Source of the DNA: Stenotrophomonas bentonitica | GTDB taxonomy: Bacteria; Pseudomonadota; Gammaproteobacteria; Xanthomonadales; Xanthomonadaceae | Direction of reading: 5' to 3' | Assembly (NCBI RefSeq): GCF_002887735.1 | Contig: NZ_PKQP01000008.1 | Location: 124,001-188,000 of the forward strand | DNA length: 64,000 bases | Shown here: in pieces, positions 50,154 to 58,415 of the stretch | Numbering within the stretch: the first letter of the stretch is position 1 | Layout of the letters: the number at the start of each line of letters is the position of its first letter | Program-made: the position numbers and the translations under genes | The notes under the pieces: model-generated | The model's database searches: none | What the model saw: only the letters and a program-made list of their open reading frames with translations | Told to the model about the DNA's origin: nothing

Positions 50154-52825
50154 TGGAAACGGGCCTCCAGGCGTGCGTAGTAGTAGGTGCCACTCCAACC
50201 GAACGGCGACAGCTCGCTGTACGGGAACACGCCAAAGGTATCCGCGCCGGAGACCTGCGGGGTGGTCGCGATGTTGCGCGTCGGATAGGTGTTGAACAGA
50301 TTGTTCGCGCCCAGCACGACAGTGACCGTGTCGGTGGCGCGGAAGGCGATGTCCAGATCGGTGACCCAGCGCGCCTCCAGTTTCTGGATCACGTCGACAT
50401 TGCCAGCACTACCCGCTTCGGTCGGCAGCGTAGGGAACCGGGTCGAACCCTGCGCAAAGGCGGCGACATTGGCCGCGCTCTGGTTGGTTGCCGCCACCCC
50501 TTCGATCTCACCGTAGCGGTGCGTGCCCAGGTGGATGCCCCAGCGGCCGACATCCCAGCCCAGCGCGACGGTCAGATTGTCGCGCGGCTGGCCTTTCTCC
50601 ACGCGGGTGCGCTCGGTGACATCGAACAACGGCGTGCGCACGCCGAGCGCGGTGAGCTGCGCCGGGGTCGAGGCGACATGGGTCAGCTTGGTCTTGTTGC
50701 GGTTGTACGCGACGGTCGCGGTGAGCCTGCCATGGTCCGCCAGCTCCCAGCGGTAGCGCGCCGAGGCGTCCACGCCGGTGGTACGGGTATCGGCGGCGTT
50801 GCTGAAGTAGCGCACGCTGGTCACGCCCGGCGAGCCCAGCGCGGCCAGGTAGTCACGGATCGCGCTCGACCCGGCCGCATCAACGAAGTTGCTGGAGAGG
50901 AAGATCCGGTCGTCGATGTCGATCCGGTACACATCCACCGATGCGCTCAGCCCACCGATGCCCCAGGTGAGGCCCGCCGTGACATTGGTCGCCTGCTCCG
51001 GCTCCAGCGAGCGCGCCCCCAGGGCACGCGCTTCCACCGTATCCACCGGTGCGGTGCGCACCAGCACATACTCGGGCACCCCGGTCACCGCGTTGTTGAG
51101 CGTGCGGCTGCTGGTCGAACTGAAGTACTGCTGGGCCAAGGCCGGCGCATGGAAGCCGGTGCTGACCGAGGCCCGCACCGCCACCCCGCCGTCGAGCTGG
51201 TAGCGCAGGGCCAGCTTGCCATTGGTGGTGCTGCCGAAATCGCTGTAGTCCTCCCAGCGCCCGGCCAGCGAGACCAGGAAGCGATCGGTCACATCGGTTT
51301 CCGCTTCGGCGTAGGCCGAGACGTTGTGACGGTGATGGTTGCCGGCGTCCGCCGGCTGGATGCCCGCGAAGCCCTGCGAGCCGATCGTCGGCACCGCGCC
51401 GGCCGAGGGGCCATCAAGCACCCGCGCCGGCCCCCAAACGTATGAGTTCAGCTCACCGGGTGAAATGCCGTAGGTATCGCGGCGGAACTCTGCCCCGAGC
51501 GCCAGCCGCAGCGGTGCATGCCAGCCCAGCTCGATGCTGTTGTTGGCATCCAGATTGGTGGTCCACTGCGAGGCCTCCAGCGCACCGTTGTAGAACGCGG
51601 TGGGGCTGGCCGCACCCAGCGTGGCGTTGAGCGTGTTGCGGGTGCGGTAGACCAGCTTGTTGCGGCCGTAGACGCTGCTCAGGTCCCAGTGCCAGTCGCC
51701 GAGCAGACCTTTGATGCCTGCGCCGAGCGAGGCGTTGGTGCTCTGGGTATCGACCCACGGCAGGAACCCGTCCGGGTAGATCGCGCGCACGTTCTCGACC
51801 TGGCCGGCGCGGCGCAGGGAGGCGTTGGAACTGCCCTCGCTTACTCCGTAGCCGCCAAAGGCATACGCCTCCAATCCTTCAGCCCAGGCGAGCGGCTTGC
51901 GCAGGTTGCCGAACACGGTCTTTTCCACGGTGTCGGCCGAGTCGGCGAAGCGCCACAGGGCATCGCGGTCGATGGTGGCTTCGCGTGGGTCGGCCACGGC
52001 ACCCGCCGCCGCGCCCCCGATCGGTGCCAGGCCGGTGCCGGAGCCGAAGGTGCCCGACGGCGCCACCGGCGCACCGTTGCGACCGATCCCGAAGTACTGC
52101 TGACGTGTATCGGGCAGGGCGCGGTTGGCGGCCTTGCGATCACGATAGTCCCAGGTGAGGTGCAGACCGCCGCCGTCGGCAAAGGCCACGCCGGTGTCCA
52201 GGGCGACGGCGGTGGTGCCACCGCCGCCATCGCGGGTGGTGCCGCGGCTGACCCGCCCTTCGAAGCCGGCATCCTCGCGCAGCACGATGTTGATCACCCC
52301 GGCAATGGCATCGGAACCGTACTGGGCTGACGCGCCATCACGCAGCACTTCGATCCGCTCGATCGCACTCACCGGGATCGCATTGAGATCGGTCGAGACC
52401 GCGCCTTTGCCCACCGTCCCGCCGGTATTCACCCATGCACTGGCATGCCGCCGCTTGCCGTTGACCAGCACCAGGGTCTGATCCGGCGACAGCCCGCGCA
52501 GCGTTGCCGACCGGATATGCGTGTTGCCGTCCGGTGTGGTCGGGTGCGGGAAGTTGAACGAGGGCAACAGCGACTGCAGGATCTGGCTGATATCGGTATA
52601 GCCGCTGCTGCGGATGTCCTGCGCGCCCAGCACATCGATCGGCACCGGCGATTCGAGCACGGTGCGGGCCTGGGTGCGGTTACCCAGGACGGTGAGCTGG
52701 TCGAGCTGGGTGACCGCGGGCGCACTTGCCGCGGTTTGAGCATGCACCGGAACGGCGGTGAACAGGCTGGCAAGCACGGCGACGGACAAGCGGCGACGTC
52801 GCAGCGCGGTGGTGCGAGGATTCAT
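50150..52825 (-). CDS. TonB-dependent outer membrane receptor
   Basis: 891 residues. A signal peptide ends near VPVHAQT, a short TonB-box-like stretch QLDQLTVLG follows, then the plug domain (VTVLG-type start; ATLRGLSPDQTLVLVNGKRR; IERIEVLRDGASAQYGSDAI), and a 22-strand barrel ends in RLEARFQ. This is the large Xanthomonadaceae receptor group. The ligand is unknown; a gene pair with a periplasmic aminotransferase hints at an amino-compound or peptide siderophore-like ligand. The ATG at 52825 has GGAG five bases upstream. It is first in a two-gene operon and divergent from the DUF885 gene. Confidence 0.93.
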   Translation of the reverse strand: MNPRTTALRRRRLSVAVLASLFTAVPVHAQTAASAPAVTQLDQLTVLGNRTQARTVLESPVPIDVLGAQDIRSSGYTDISQILQSLLPSFNFPHPTTPDGNTHIRSATLRGLSPDQTLVLVNGKRRHASAWVNTGGTVGKGAVSTDLNAIPVSAIERIEVLRDGASAQYGSDAIAGVINIVLREDAGFEGRVSRGTTRDGGGGTTAVALDTGVAFADGGGLHLTWDYRDRKAANRALPDTRQQYFGIGRNGAPVAPSGTFGSGTGLAPIGGAAAGAVADPREATIDRDALWRFADSADTVEKTVFGNLRKPLAWAEGLEAYAFGGYGVSEGSSNASLRRAGQVENVRAIYPDGFLPWVDTQSTNASLGAGIKGLLGDWHWDLSSVYGRNKLVYRTRNTLNATLGAASPTAFYNGALEASQWTTNLDANNSIELGWHAPLRLALGAEFRRDTYGISPGELNSYVWGPARVLDGPSAGAVPTIGSQGFAGIQPADAGNHHRHNVSAYAEAETDVTDRFLVSLAGRWEDYSDFGSTTNGKLALRYQLDGGVAVRASVSTGFHAPALAQQYFSSTSSRTLNNAVTGVPEYVLVRTAPVDTVEARALGARSLEPEQATNVTAGLTWGIGGLSASVDVYRIDIDDRIFLSSNFVDAAGSSAIRDYLAALGSPGVTSVRYFSNAADTRTTGVDASARYRWELADHGRLTATVAYNRNKTKLTHVASTPAQLTALGVRTPLFDVTERTRVEKGQPRDNLTVALGWDVGRWGIHLGTHRYGEIEGVAATNQSAANVAAFAQGSTRFPTLPTEAGSAGNVDVIQKLEARWVTDLDIAFRATDTVTVVLGANNLFNTYPTRNIATTPQVSGADTFGVFPYSELSPFGWSGTYYYARLEARFQ

Positions 52826-53246
52826 GACAACTCCGAAGAGATCGGGCATCACGCCCGAGGAAGACGATGGAACAGCGCAGGCGATACGTCAGCGGCGACA
52901 TCGCCGTGGCAGATTCGAAGCAGGCAAGACACGTCCCCAGGTGACCCTGCCGGACATGTTGCAAACTTGTTGCAGAGCGTCAATCGGTGCGGACACGTGC
53001 ATTCGCGCCGGGCTGCTCAGGTGGGTAACGAGCGCGGGGCAAGTCACTGATTTCATTCGGCGCGGCCAACGGCGTCGCACCGAGGTCCTTACTTCCGGGC
53101 ATATCCAGATAGCCAACCGTGCGCGACCGGCAGTGCCTGTACCCTGCCCGCATCTGCCCGCCTGCGCAGACATGACAATCCGCAGGTGCAGCCGCACCCG
53201 TGCAGGCGTAGCCTGCCCGCAGCCTGCCGCCAACGGAGATCGCCCC
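52826..53246. other. 421-bp divergent intergenic region, TonB receptor / DUF885
   Basis: It should hold two divergent promoters. It has no open frame I would call a gene. TTGCAA and TTGCAG occur close together near 52960-52975 as possible -35-like elements, without a matching -10. I see no Fur box and no repeat. Confidence 0.5.
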
Positions 53247-55139
53247 GTGATTACGACCTCGCCTGCCCGCCGTGTTCCTGTCCTGCTCGCACTGGCCATC
53301 GCCGGCGCACTGCTGCTGCCGCGAGCCGACGCACATGCGCAGGCCCCGTCCACGGCGAGCACACCGGCCACCCCCTCGTTCAATGCCCTGCTCGATGCGC
53401 AGACGATGGCCGCGATCAACGCCGATCCGGAACTGCGCACGATGCTCGGCATCAGCGACGATGCCGGCGGTGATCTATCCGGCCAGCTGACCGACGTCTC
53501 GCTGGCCCGGCGCGCGATCAACCGCCGCTTTCTTGTCGACAACCTGGCGCAGATCCGTGCCTGGAAAGGTGCACCGCTGGATCCGCAGCAACGCCTCAGC
53601 GACGGCCTGGCGCGCTGGTTCTACCAGACCCAGATCGATCTGATGGCCGTGCCATGGGCCGCGGCCTGGTTGCCGGTCGGCGGCAGCACCTACGCGATCG
53701 ACCAGTTGTTCAGCCTGCCGGTCAACCTGCCGCAGTTCATGGACAACCAGCATGCGGTGACCGACGACACCAGCGCCCGCCGCTACATTGAACGGCTCCA
53801 GGCGATGGGTACCAAGCTGGACCAGGTCCGCGCCAACGTCGACATGCAGGCCCAACAGGGCGTGGTGCCGCCGGCGGTTGCGCTGGAAGGGGCGGCCAAC
53901 CAGTACCGTGCCCTGCTGAAACCGGCGCCGCAGGACAGCCTGTGGGTGCAGTCGTTGCAGCGCAAGCTGGACAAGGTCCCGTCCATCCCGGCGGCCCGGC
54001 GCGCTGAACTGATCGCGCAGGCCACCGCTGCGGTGCGAGACGCGGTGAACCCGGGGTATCAACGCCTGCTCGACAACGTGCAGGCCACGCTGGCGACCCA
54101 TCCCGGCAACAACGGTGTGTGGGCACTGCCCGAGGGCAAGGCCTACTACGATGCCGCGCTGCGCTGGTATACCAGCACCGACCTGGATGCCGATGCGATC
54201 CACCAGATCGGCCTGCGCGAAGTGGCGCGGCTGGACACGGCGATGGATGACCGCCTGAAGCAGCTGGACCTGCGCGAGGGCAGCGTGGCCGCCCGCATCG
54301 AACAGCTACGCAAGGACCCGCGCTACCTGTATGAGGACAGCGACGCCGGCCGCAGGCAGCTGATCGGCGACATCGAACAGCGCCTGCGTGATCTTGATCC
54401 GATCCTGCCGACCTACTTCGGCCATCTGCCGACGCAGGAGCTGCTGGTTCAACCGGTACCCGCGCACATGCAGGCCACTTCGCCCGGCGGCTACTATTAC
54501 CCACCGGCGATGGACGGCTCGCGGCCGGGCACCTTCTTCATCAACCTGGGCGATATCACCTCCAATACGCGCTGGAGCATTCCCACCCTCACCTATCACG
54601 AGGGCTCGCCGGGGCATCATTTCCAGATCTCGATCGGCCAGACCCTGACCGCGCTGCCGATGCTCCGCCGCAGTCTCAATCCCAGCGCCTTCAGCGAAGG
54701 CTGGGCACTGTATGCCGAACAGCTGATGGCCGAGACCGGCGTGTACCGCGACGACCCCGCCGGTGATCTGGGCCGCCTGCAGGCCGAGATGTTCCGCTCG
54801 GTGCGGCTGGTGGTCGACACCGGCCTGCATCGCAAACGATGGACCCCCGGGCAGGCCATCGCCTACATGCAGGACAAGACCGGCATGACCCCGGCGGATG
54901 TGCGCATCGAGGTCTACCGCTACCTGGTGCAGCCCGGTCAGGCCGCCTCCTACAAGATGGGCCAACTGCGGCTGCTGGAACTGCGCGAGCAGGCACGCCG
55001 GGAGCTGGGCGACCGCTTCGACATCCGTGCGTTCCACGACCTGATCCTGGGCAACGGCGCCATGCCGATGACGGTGGTCAGCCAGGCCGTGGACGCCTGG
55101 ATCGCCGCCGGCGGACCGGCCTCCACCCGGACACCATGA
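53247..55139 (+). CDS. DUF885 metallopeptidase, exported
   Basis: 630 residues. A signal peptide covers about 1-31 (RVPVLLALAIAGALLLPRAD, then AHAQ). The DUF885 domain carries TYHEGSPGHHFQ (H451, E452, second His at 456-457), a zinc-type motif of the family, and SEGWALYAEQLMAE. DUF885 proteins act as carboxypeptidases or dipeptidyl peptidases on small peptides. The start is a GTG at 53247 with GGAG eight bases upstream, which puts the signal peptide at the N-terminus; upstream in-frame codons are not family-like. It is periplasmic by inference. A SMAG-like hairpin follows the stop. Confidence 0.87.
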   Translation: MITTSPARRVPVLLALAIAGALLLPRADAHAQAPSTASTPATPSFNALLDAQTMAAINADPELRTMLGISDDAGGDLSGQLTDVSLARRAINRRFLVDNLAQIRAWKGAPLDPQQRLSDGLARWFYQTQIDLMAVPWAAAWLPVGGSTYAIDQLFSLPVNLPQFMDNQHAVTDDTSARRYIERLQAMGTKLDQVRANVDMQAQQGVVPPAVALEGAANQYRALLKPAPQDSLWVQSLQRKLDKVPSIPAARRAELIAQATAAVRDAVNPGYQRLLDNVQATLATHPGNNGVWALPEGKAYYDAALRWYTSTDLDADAIHQIGLREVARLDTAMDDRLKQLDLREGSVAARIEQLRKDPRYLYEDSDAGRRQLIGDIEQRLRDLDPILPTYFGHLPTQELLVQPVPAHMQATSPGGYYYPPAMDGSRPGTFFINLGDITSNTRWSIPTLTYHEGSPGHHFQISIGQTLTALPMLRRSLNPSAFSEGWALYAEQLMAETGVYRDDPAGDLGRLQAEMFRSVRLVVDTGLHRKRWTPGQAIAYMQDKTGMTPADVRIEVYRYLVQPGQAASYKMGQLRLLELREQARRELGDRFDIRAFHDLILGNGAMPMTVVSQAVDAWIAAGGPASTRTP

Positions 55140-55152
55140 CGCCCCTGCACAG

Positions 55153-55173
55153 GTGCCGGCCGCTGGCCGGTGC
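55153..55173. repeat. SMAG-like hairpin after the DUF885 gene
   Basis: GTGCCGGCCGCTGGCCGGTG plus C: the same stem as the SMAG at 58393 but without the leading GTAG. It begins 13 bases after the stop codon and could end transcription. Confidence 0.6.
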
Positions 55174-55294
55174 CTGCGTATAAATACCTAGCGTCTTACC
55201 GTGTAACTCCGGTTGTCCGTCGCGTGGGCGGTGCGCAGAGTGTCAGCAGGGTCGGCCCGTCGCGCGCCCCACTGACGACACTCTGGAGACTGTC

Positions 55295-56077
55295 ATGCCG
55301 CGCACCTCATCGGGCCTGCTGTTGGCGCTGGTCCTGATCGGACCCCTGCTCCTGCTTCCTCCTCCGCTGGCGGCGCAGCCCGCGGCGGCCAGCGTTGATG
55401 CCCAGGCCGTACAGGCACTCACCCGCATGGGCGCAGCCCTGCGCGCGCTGCCGCACTTCACCCTCAACGCCACCACCAGCACCGAGTACGTGCTCGATGA
55501 TGGCCAGAAGATCGCCCTGCCGGGCACCGTCGCGTATCGCGTGCTGGGACCGGACCACTTCTTCGTGGAGATACAGAGCGAGGACCAGCACCGCCAGCTG
55601 TTCTACGACGGCAAGGCGCTGACGATCTACTCGCCGCGGCTCAAGTACTACGCCACGCTGGATGGCCTGAACAAGAGCAGCCAGGCGCTGTTGACCGAAT
55701 CGGCGACGACGTATGGCATCGAGTTGCCGCTGGCGGATCTGTTCCTGTGGGGCACGCCGGCGTTTCCGACCGATCAGCTGCAGTCCGCGCTGCGCATCGG
55801 CAGCGCCCGCATCGGTGGCGAGGCAACCCAGCACTACGCCTTCCGGCAACCCGGGGTGGATTGGCAGGTCTGGATTTCCGACGCGACCCACCTGCCCCGC
55901 CAGCTGGCGATCACCAGCCATAGCGACCCCGCGTTGCCGACCTACCAGGCCACGTTGAACTGGGATACGCGGCGCGCGGTGACCGCCAGGGAGTTGGCGT
56001 TCGATCCCAAGGGCGCGACGAAGATCGTGTTCGTACCGGTCGCGCTGGCCGTACAGACCACTGACGGGGAGAACTGA
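55295..56077 (+). CDS. DUF2092 exported protein, copy 1
   Basis: 260 residues. A signal peptide (about 1-27, LLLALVLIGPLLLLPPPLAA) precedes a LolA/LolB-like beta-fold domain, DUF2092. Key shared blocks are QLFYDGKALTIYSPRLKYYA and GIELPLADLFLWGTP, which are nearly the same in the second copy at 63223-64000. DUF2092 proteins are predicted periplasmic lipid- or ligand-binding proteins. It starts a five-gene run with two-base or ATGA junctions. The ATG at 55295 follows GGAG. Confidence 0.83.
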   Translation: MPRTSSGLLLALVLIGPLLLLPPPLAAQPAAASVDAQAVQALTRMGAALRALPHFTLNATTSTEYVLDDGQKIALPGTVAYRVLGPDHFFVEIQSEDQHRQLFYDGKALTIYSPRLKYYATLDGLNKSSQALLTESATTYGIELPLADLFLWGTPAFPTDQLQSALRIGSARIGGEATQHYAFRQPGVDWQVWISDATHLPRQLAITSHSDPALPTYQATLNWDTRRAVTARELAFDPKGATKIVFVPVALAVQTTDGEN

Positions 56078-56079
56078 GC

Positions 56080-56718
56080 ATGGACCGTTCCGCTTGCCTG
56101 CGCGCCACGCTGGCCCCGGCCTTGATGACCCTGATGCTCGGCGCCGCGCTGCTGCCTGCCGACGCCGACGCGCGCCCCGGGCTGCGCGGCTTTGCCCATT
56201 CCTCGATCGCCCATGCCGGCGGCTTCGGCGGCGGCGGTCTGCCTCATGGAGGCGGCGGGTTCGCGCCGCACCCGCCGGGGCCTGGCCCCGCCCCGCATCC
56301 CGGTCCGGGCCCGCGCCCGGAGCCCGGCCCGCATCCTGGCCCAGGTCCCGGTCCCCACCCTGCTCCGGGGCCGGGTCCCGGCCCGGGACCTCATCCTCCA
56401 GGTCCTGGACCAGGCCCAGGCCCTGGCCCTGGACCTGGACCTGGACCCGGCCCTGGCCCCGGGCCGCATCCGCCCGGGCCACCCCCTCCGCCGCCCCCGC
56501 CGCCGTACTGGGACCATCCGTTCTGGGACGCCGCCGCGTTCACCGCAGGCGTGGCCGTCACGTCGGCCGTGATCGGCTCGGTGGTGTACTCCTTGCCGGT
56601 GGACTGCAGCACGGTCGTCGTCAATGGCATCGGCTACCAGCAGTGCGACAACGCCTGGTATCAGCCGCGCTATGCGGGCACGACGGTGCAGTACATCGTC
56701 GTGGATGCGCCGCGATGA
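56080..56718 (+). CDS. Gly-Pro repeat exported protein, partner of DUF2092 copy 1
   Basis: 212 residues in three parts: a signal peptide (about 1-32), a central low-complexity stretch of Gly-Pro, His-Pro and poly-Pro (about 62-146), and a conserved C-terminal domain of about 65 residues. That domain has a hydrophobic glycine-zipper-like segment (TAGVAVTSAVIGSVV) and VVVNGIGYQQCDNAWYQPRY, then AGTTVQYIVVDAPR. The same C-domain, with two conserved cysteines, ends the protein at 62712-63221. No function is known. The spacer may span the periplasm or cell wall space; the hydrophobic segment may insert in a membrane. Confidence 0.82.
   Translation: MDRSACLRATLAPALMTLMLGAALLPADADARPGLRGFAHSSIAHAGGFGGGGLPHGGGGFAPHPPGPGPAPHPGPGPRPEPGPHPGPGPGPHPAPGPGPGPGPHPPGPGPGPGPGPGPGPGPGPGPGPHPPGPPPPPPPPPYWDHPFWDAAAFTAGVAVTSAVIGSVVYSLPVDCSTVVVNGIGYQQCDNAWYQPRYAGTTVQYIVVDAPR
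56401..56466. repeat. GGNCCN hexanucleotide repeat encoding (Gly-Pro)n
   Basis: About 11 units of GGNCCN in a row (GGTCCT, GGACCA, GGCCCA, GGCCCT, GGACCT and so on). The unit is nearly self-complementary, so it reads Gly-Pro on both strands. Repeat number is likely to vary. Confidence 0.85.
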
Positions 56719-57533
56719 GGTGTCGGCGGCATCGGGCCTGGCTGGCGCTGCTCGCCCTGCTGGGTGCCGCGCCCCTCGCCGCGCAGCAGGCGCCGGCCGG
56801 ATCGGCGTCCTCCGACGACATCGCACGCAAGCTGGCCGATCCCGGTGCGGCGCTGATCTCCGTGCCGTTCCAGTACAACTACCAAGGCTCGGTCGGGCCT
56901 GGCGGCGACGCGCACAACCAGCAGTTGAAGATCCAGCCGGTGATTCCGTTCGTCGGCGACAGCGGCAAGTTCATCCTGCGCCCTATCCTGCCGCTGAGCT
57001 GGAACCAGTTTCCGCAGGACAAACACGGCACCGGCGATCTGTTCGTGCAGGGGTATTACATCCCCAAGACCGCGGCGGAAGCGCATGGCACCGAATTCGG
57101 CTACGGCTTCGCCGCGCTGCTGGACACCGCTTCGCACGACAGTCTGGGCACGGGCAAGTACTCGCTCGGCCCGGCCTTCATCCTGGTCCACAAGACCAAG
57201 GCGTGGACCGTCGGCGCACTGGCCAACCATGTCTGGTCCGTTGCCGGCGATGACGACCGCGAGGATGTCAGCAGCACCAGCGTGCAGCCGTTCGTGACCC
57301 GCAACCTGCCCGATGGCTGGTCACTCAGTGTCACCTCGGAAACCAATTACAACTGGAAGGCGGCCAGCGGCGATGCCTGGACGGTACCGCTGGGTGCCAC
57401 CGTCTCCAAAGTGCTCAGGCTCGGGCATACCCCGATCAGCATCGGTGTCGGCGGCTTCTACAACGTGGACCGGCCGCAGTACGCCAGTCGCTGGACCGGC
57501 CGGTTGATCGTGACGCTGGTCTTTCCCGAATGA
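56715..57533 (+). CDS. Putative outer-membrane beta-barrel protein
   Basis: 272 residues. The signal peptide is about 1-24 (AWLALLALLGAAPLAAQQ). Alternating beta segments follow (LISVPFQYNYQGSVG; FILRPILPLSWNQFP; LGTGKYSLGPAFILVHK; WSLSVTSETNYNWKA) and it ends in RLIVTLVFPE. It resembles the neuromedin-U-labelled/transporter-like porin group of Xanthomonadaceae. No substrate is known. The ATG overlaps the TGA of the Gly-Pro gene (ATGA), so it is part of the same operon. Confidence 0.78.
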   Translation: MRCRRHRAWLALLALLGAAPLAAQQAPAGSASSDDIARKLADPGAALISVPFQYNYQGSVGPGGDAHNQQLKIQPVIPFVGDSGKFILRPILPLSWNQFPQDKHGTGDLFVQGYYIPKTAAEAHGTEFGYGFAALLDTASHDSLGTGKYSLGPAFILVHKTKAWTVGALANHVWSVAGDDDREDVSSTSVQPFVTRNLPDGWSLSVTSETNYNWKAASGDAWTVPLGATVSKVLRLGHTPISIGVGGFYNVDRPQYASRWTGRLIVTLVFPE

Positions 57534-57544
57534 GGCTGCTTCCC

Positions 57545-58141
57545 ATGGACCGTTCTCTTCTTGTCGGCACCGCCCTGATCCTGCTGGGCGTGGCCCCCCT
57601 CGGCTGCAGCACCTCCACGCCCGCACGCAGTGACGCACCGCCCTCCACCGAAAAGATCGAGGCGCAGAACCAGGCGCGTACCGCCACCGCCGCGGTGCTC
57701 TCGCGGTTGTATGCCGCGCAGCCCGGTGCACGCCAGGCCGTGGAGCAATCGGCGGGTTACGCGGTCTTCCGCAGCTTCGGGGTCAAGGTATTGATTGCCG
57801 GCGGCGGCGGCGGGCATGGTGTGGCCATCGACAACCGCAGCGGCCGCGAGACCTTCATGCGCATGGTCGAGGTCCAGGCGGGCCTGGGCTTTGGCGCCAA
57901 GACCTTCGACCTGGTCTGGGTCTTCAAGACGCCAGAGGCGTACCAGGACTTCATCACCCGCGGCATCGAGATCGGCGGCCAGGCAACGTTGGCAGCGAAG
58001 GTGGACAAGGCCGGCGGTGGACTCACCGGCGCGGTGCAGATTTCCGAGAACGTCTGGGTGTACCAGATGACCGAAAGCGGCCTGGCGGCGGAGCTGACCG
58101 TCAAAGGCACCCGCTACTACCCCGACAAGACATTGAACTGA
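57545..58141 (+). CDS. Ysc84/YSC84 domain lipoprotein
   Basis: 198 residues. The signal ends in GVAPLGC, a lipobox. The Ysc84 (SYLF-like) domain runs from about 60 to the end: SAGYAVFRSFGVKVLIAGGG, GLGFGAKTFDLVWVFKTPEA and YYPDKTLN. In eukaryotes this fold binds lipids/actin; bacterial copies are envelope proteins of unknown role. ATG 57545 has GAGG about eight bases upstream. The in-frame ATG at 57530 overlaps the previous stop (ATGA) and would add five residues. Fourth gene of the envelope run. Confidence 0.82.
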   Translation: MDRSLLVGTALILLGVAPLGCSTSTPARSDAPPSTEKIEAQNQARTATAAVLSRLYAAQPGARQAVEQSAGYAVFRSFGVKVLIAGGGGGHGVAIDNRSGRETFMRMVEVQAGLGFGAKTFDLVWVFKTPEAYQDFITRGIEIGGQATLAAKVDKAGGGLTGAVQISENVWVYQMTESGLAAELTVKGTRYYPDKTLN

Positions 58142-58163
58142 GCCGGCAGGCCAAGGAGTTCCC

Positions 58164-58340
58164 ATGCATGGCCATCCGCTGGTCTGGATCGTCAGCCTGT
58201 TCGTGCTGCCCCTGGTGGCGGCGCTGGTGCTGAGCCTGTTCGTCCGCCACCGCGGCATCAGTGCCAATGCGGTGCTGGCCTGGTTCGTGATCGTGTGCTG
58301 GTGCGGGGCGCTCGGGGTAATTCTCTCGCAGGTGTGGTGA
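58164..58340 (+). CDS. 58-residue double-helix membrane protein
   Basis: MHGHPLVWIVSLFVLPLVAA at the start, then LVLSLFVRHRGISAN and AVLAWFVIVCWCGALGVIL, ending SQVW. Two hydrophobic helices are joined by a basic loop. AAGGAG lies five bases upstream of the ATG. It follows the Ysc84 gene by 22 bases and precedes a SMAG pair. I do not recognise a family; by size and context it is the last gene of the envelope operon. Topology is likely N- and C-termini out with a positive loop inside. Confidence 0.72.
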   Translation: MHGHPLVWIVSLFVLPLVAALVLSLFVRHRGISANAVLAWFVIVCWCGALGVILSQVW

Positions 58341-58347
58341 CCCGCGC

Positions 58348-58415
58348 TGCCGGCCAGCGGCCGGCACTAGCCAGACAGGCGAGCACCCCACGGTAGTGCC
58401 GGCCGCTGGCCGGCA
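58348..58415. repeat. Inverted pair of SMAG/REP palindromes
   Basis: TGCCGGCCAGCGGCCGGCAC followed by TAG (58348-58370) and GTAGTGCCGGCCGCTGGCCG followed by GCA (58393-58415) face each other between convergent genes. The right copy ends exactly at the base before the patatin stop codon. The pair should act as a bidirectional 3' end. Confidence 0.9.

Noticed and set aside
56391..56630. Minus-strand Gly-Pro frame opposite the Gly-Pro gene
   Set aside because: The GGNCCN unit reads Gly-Pro on both strands, so the antisense frame is a by-product. It lacks a signal peptide and the conserved C-domain.
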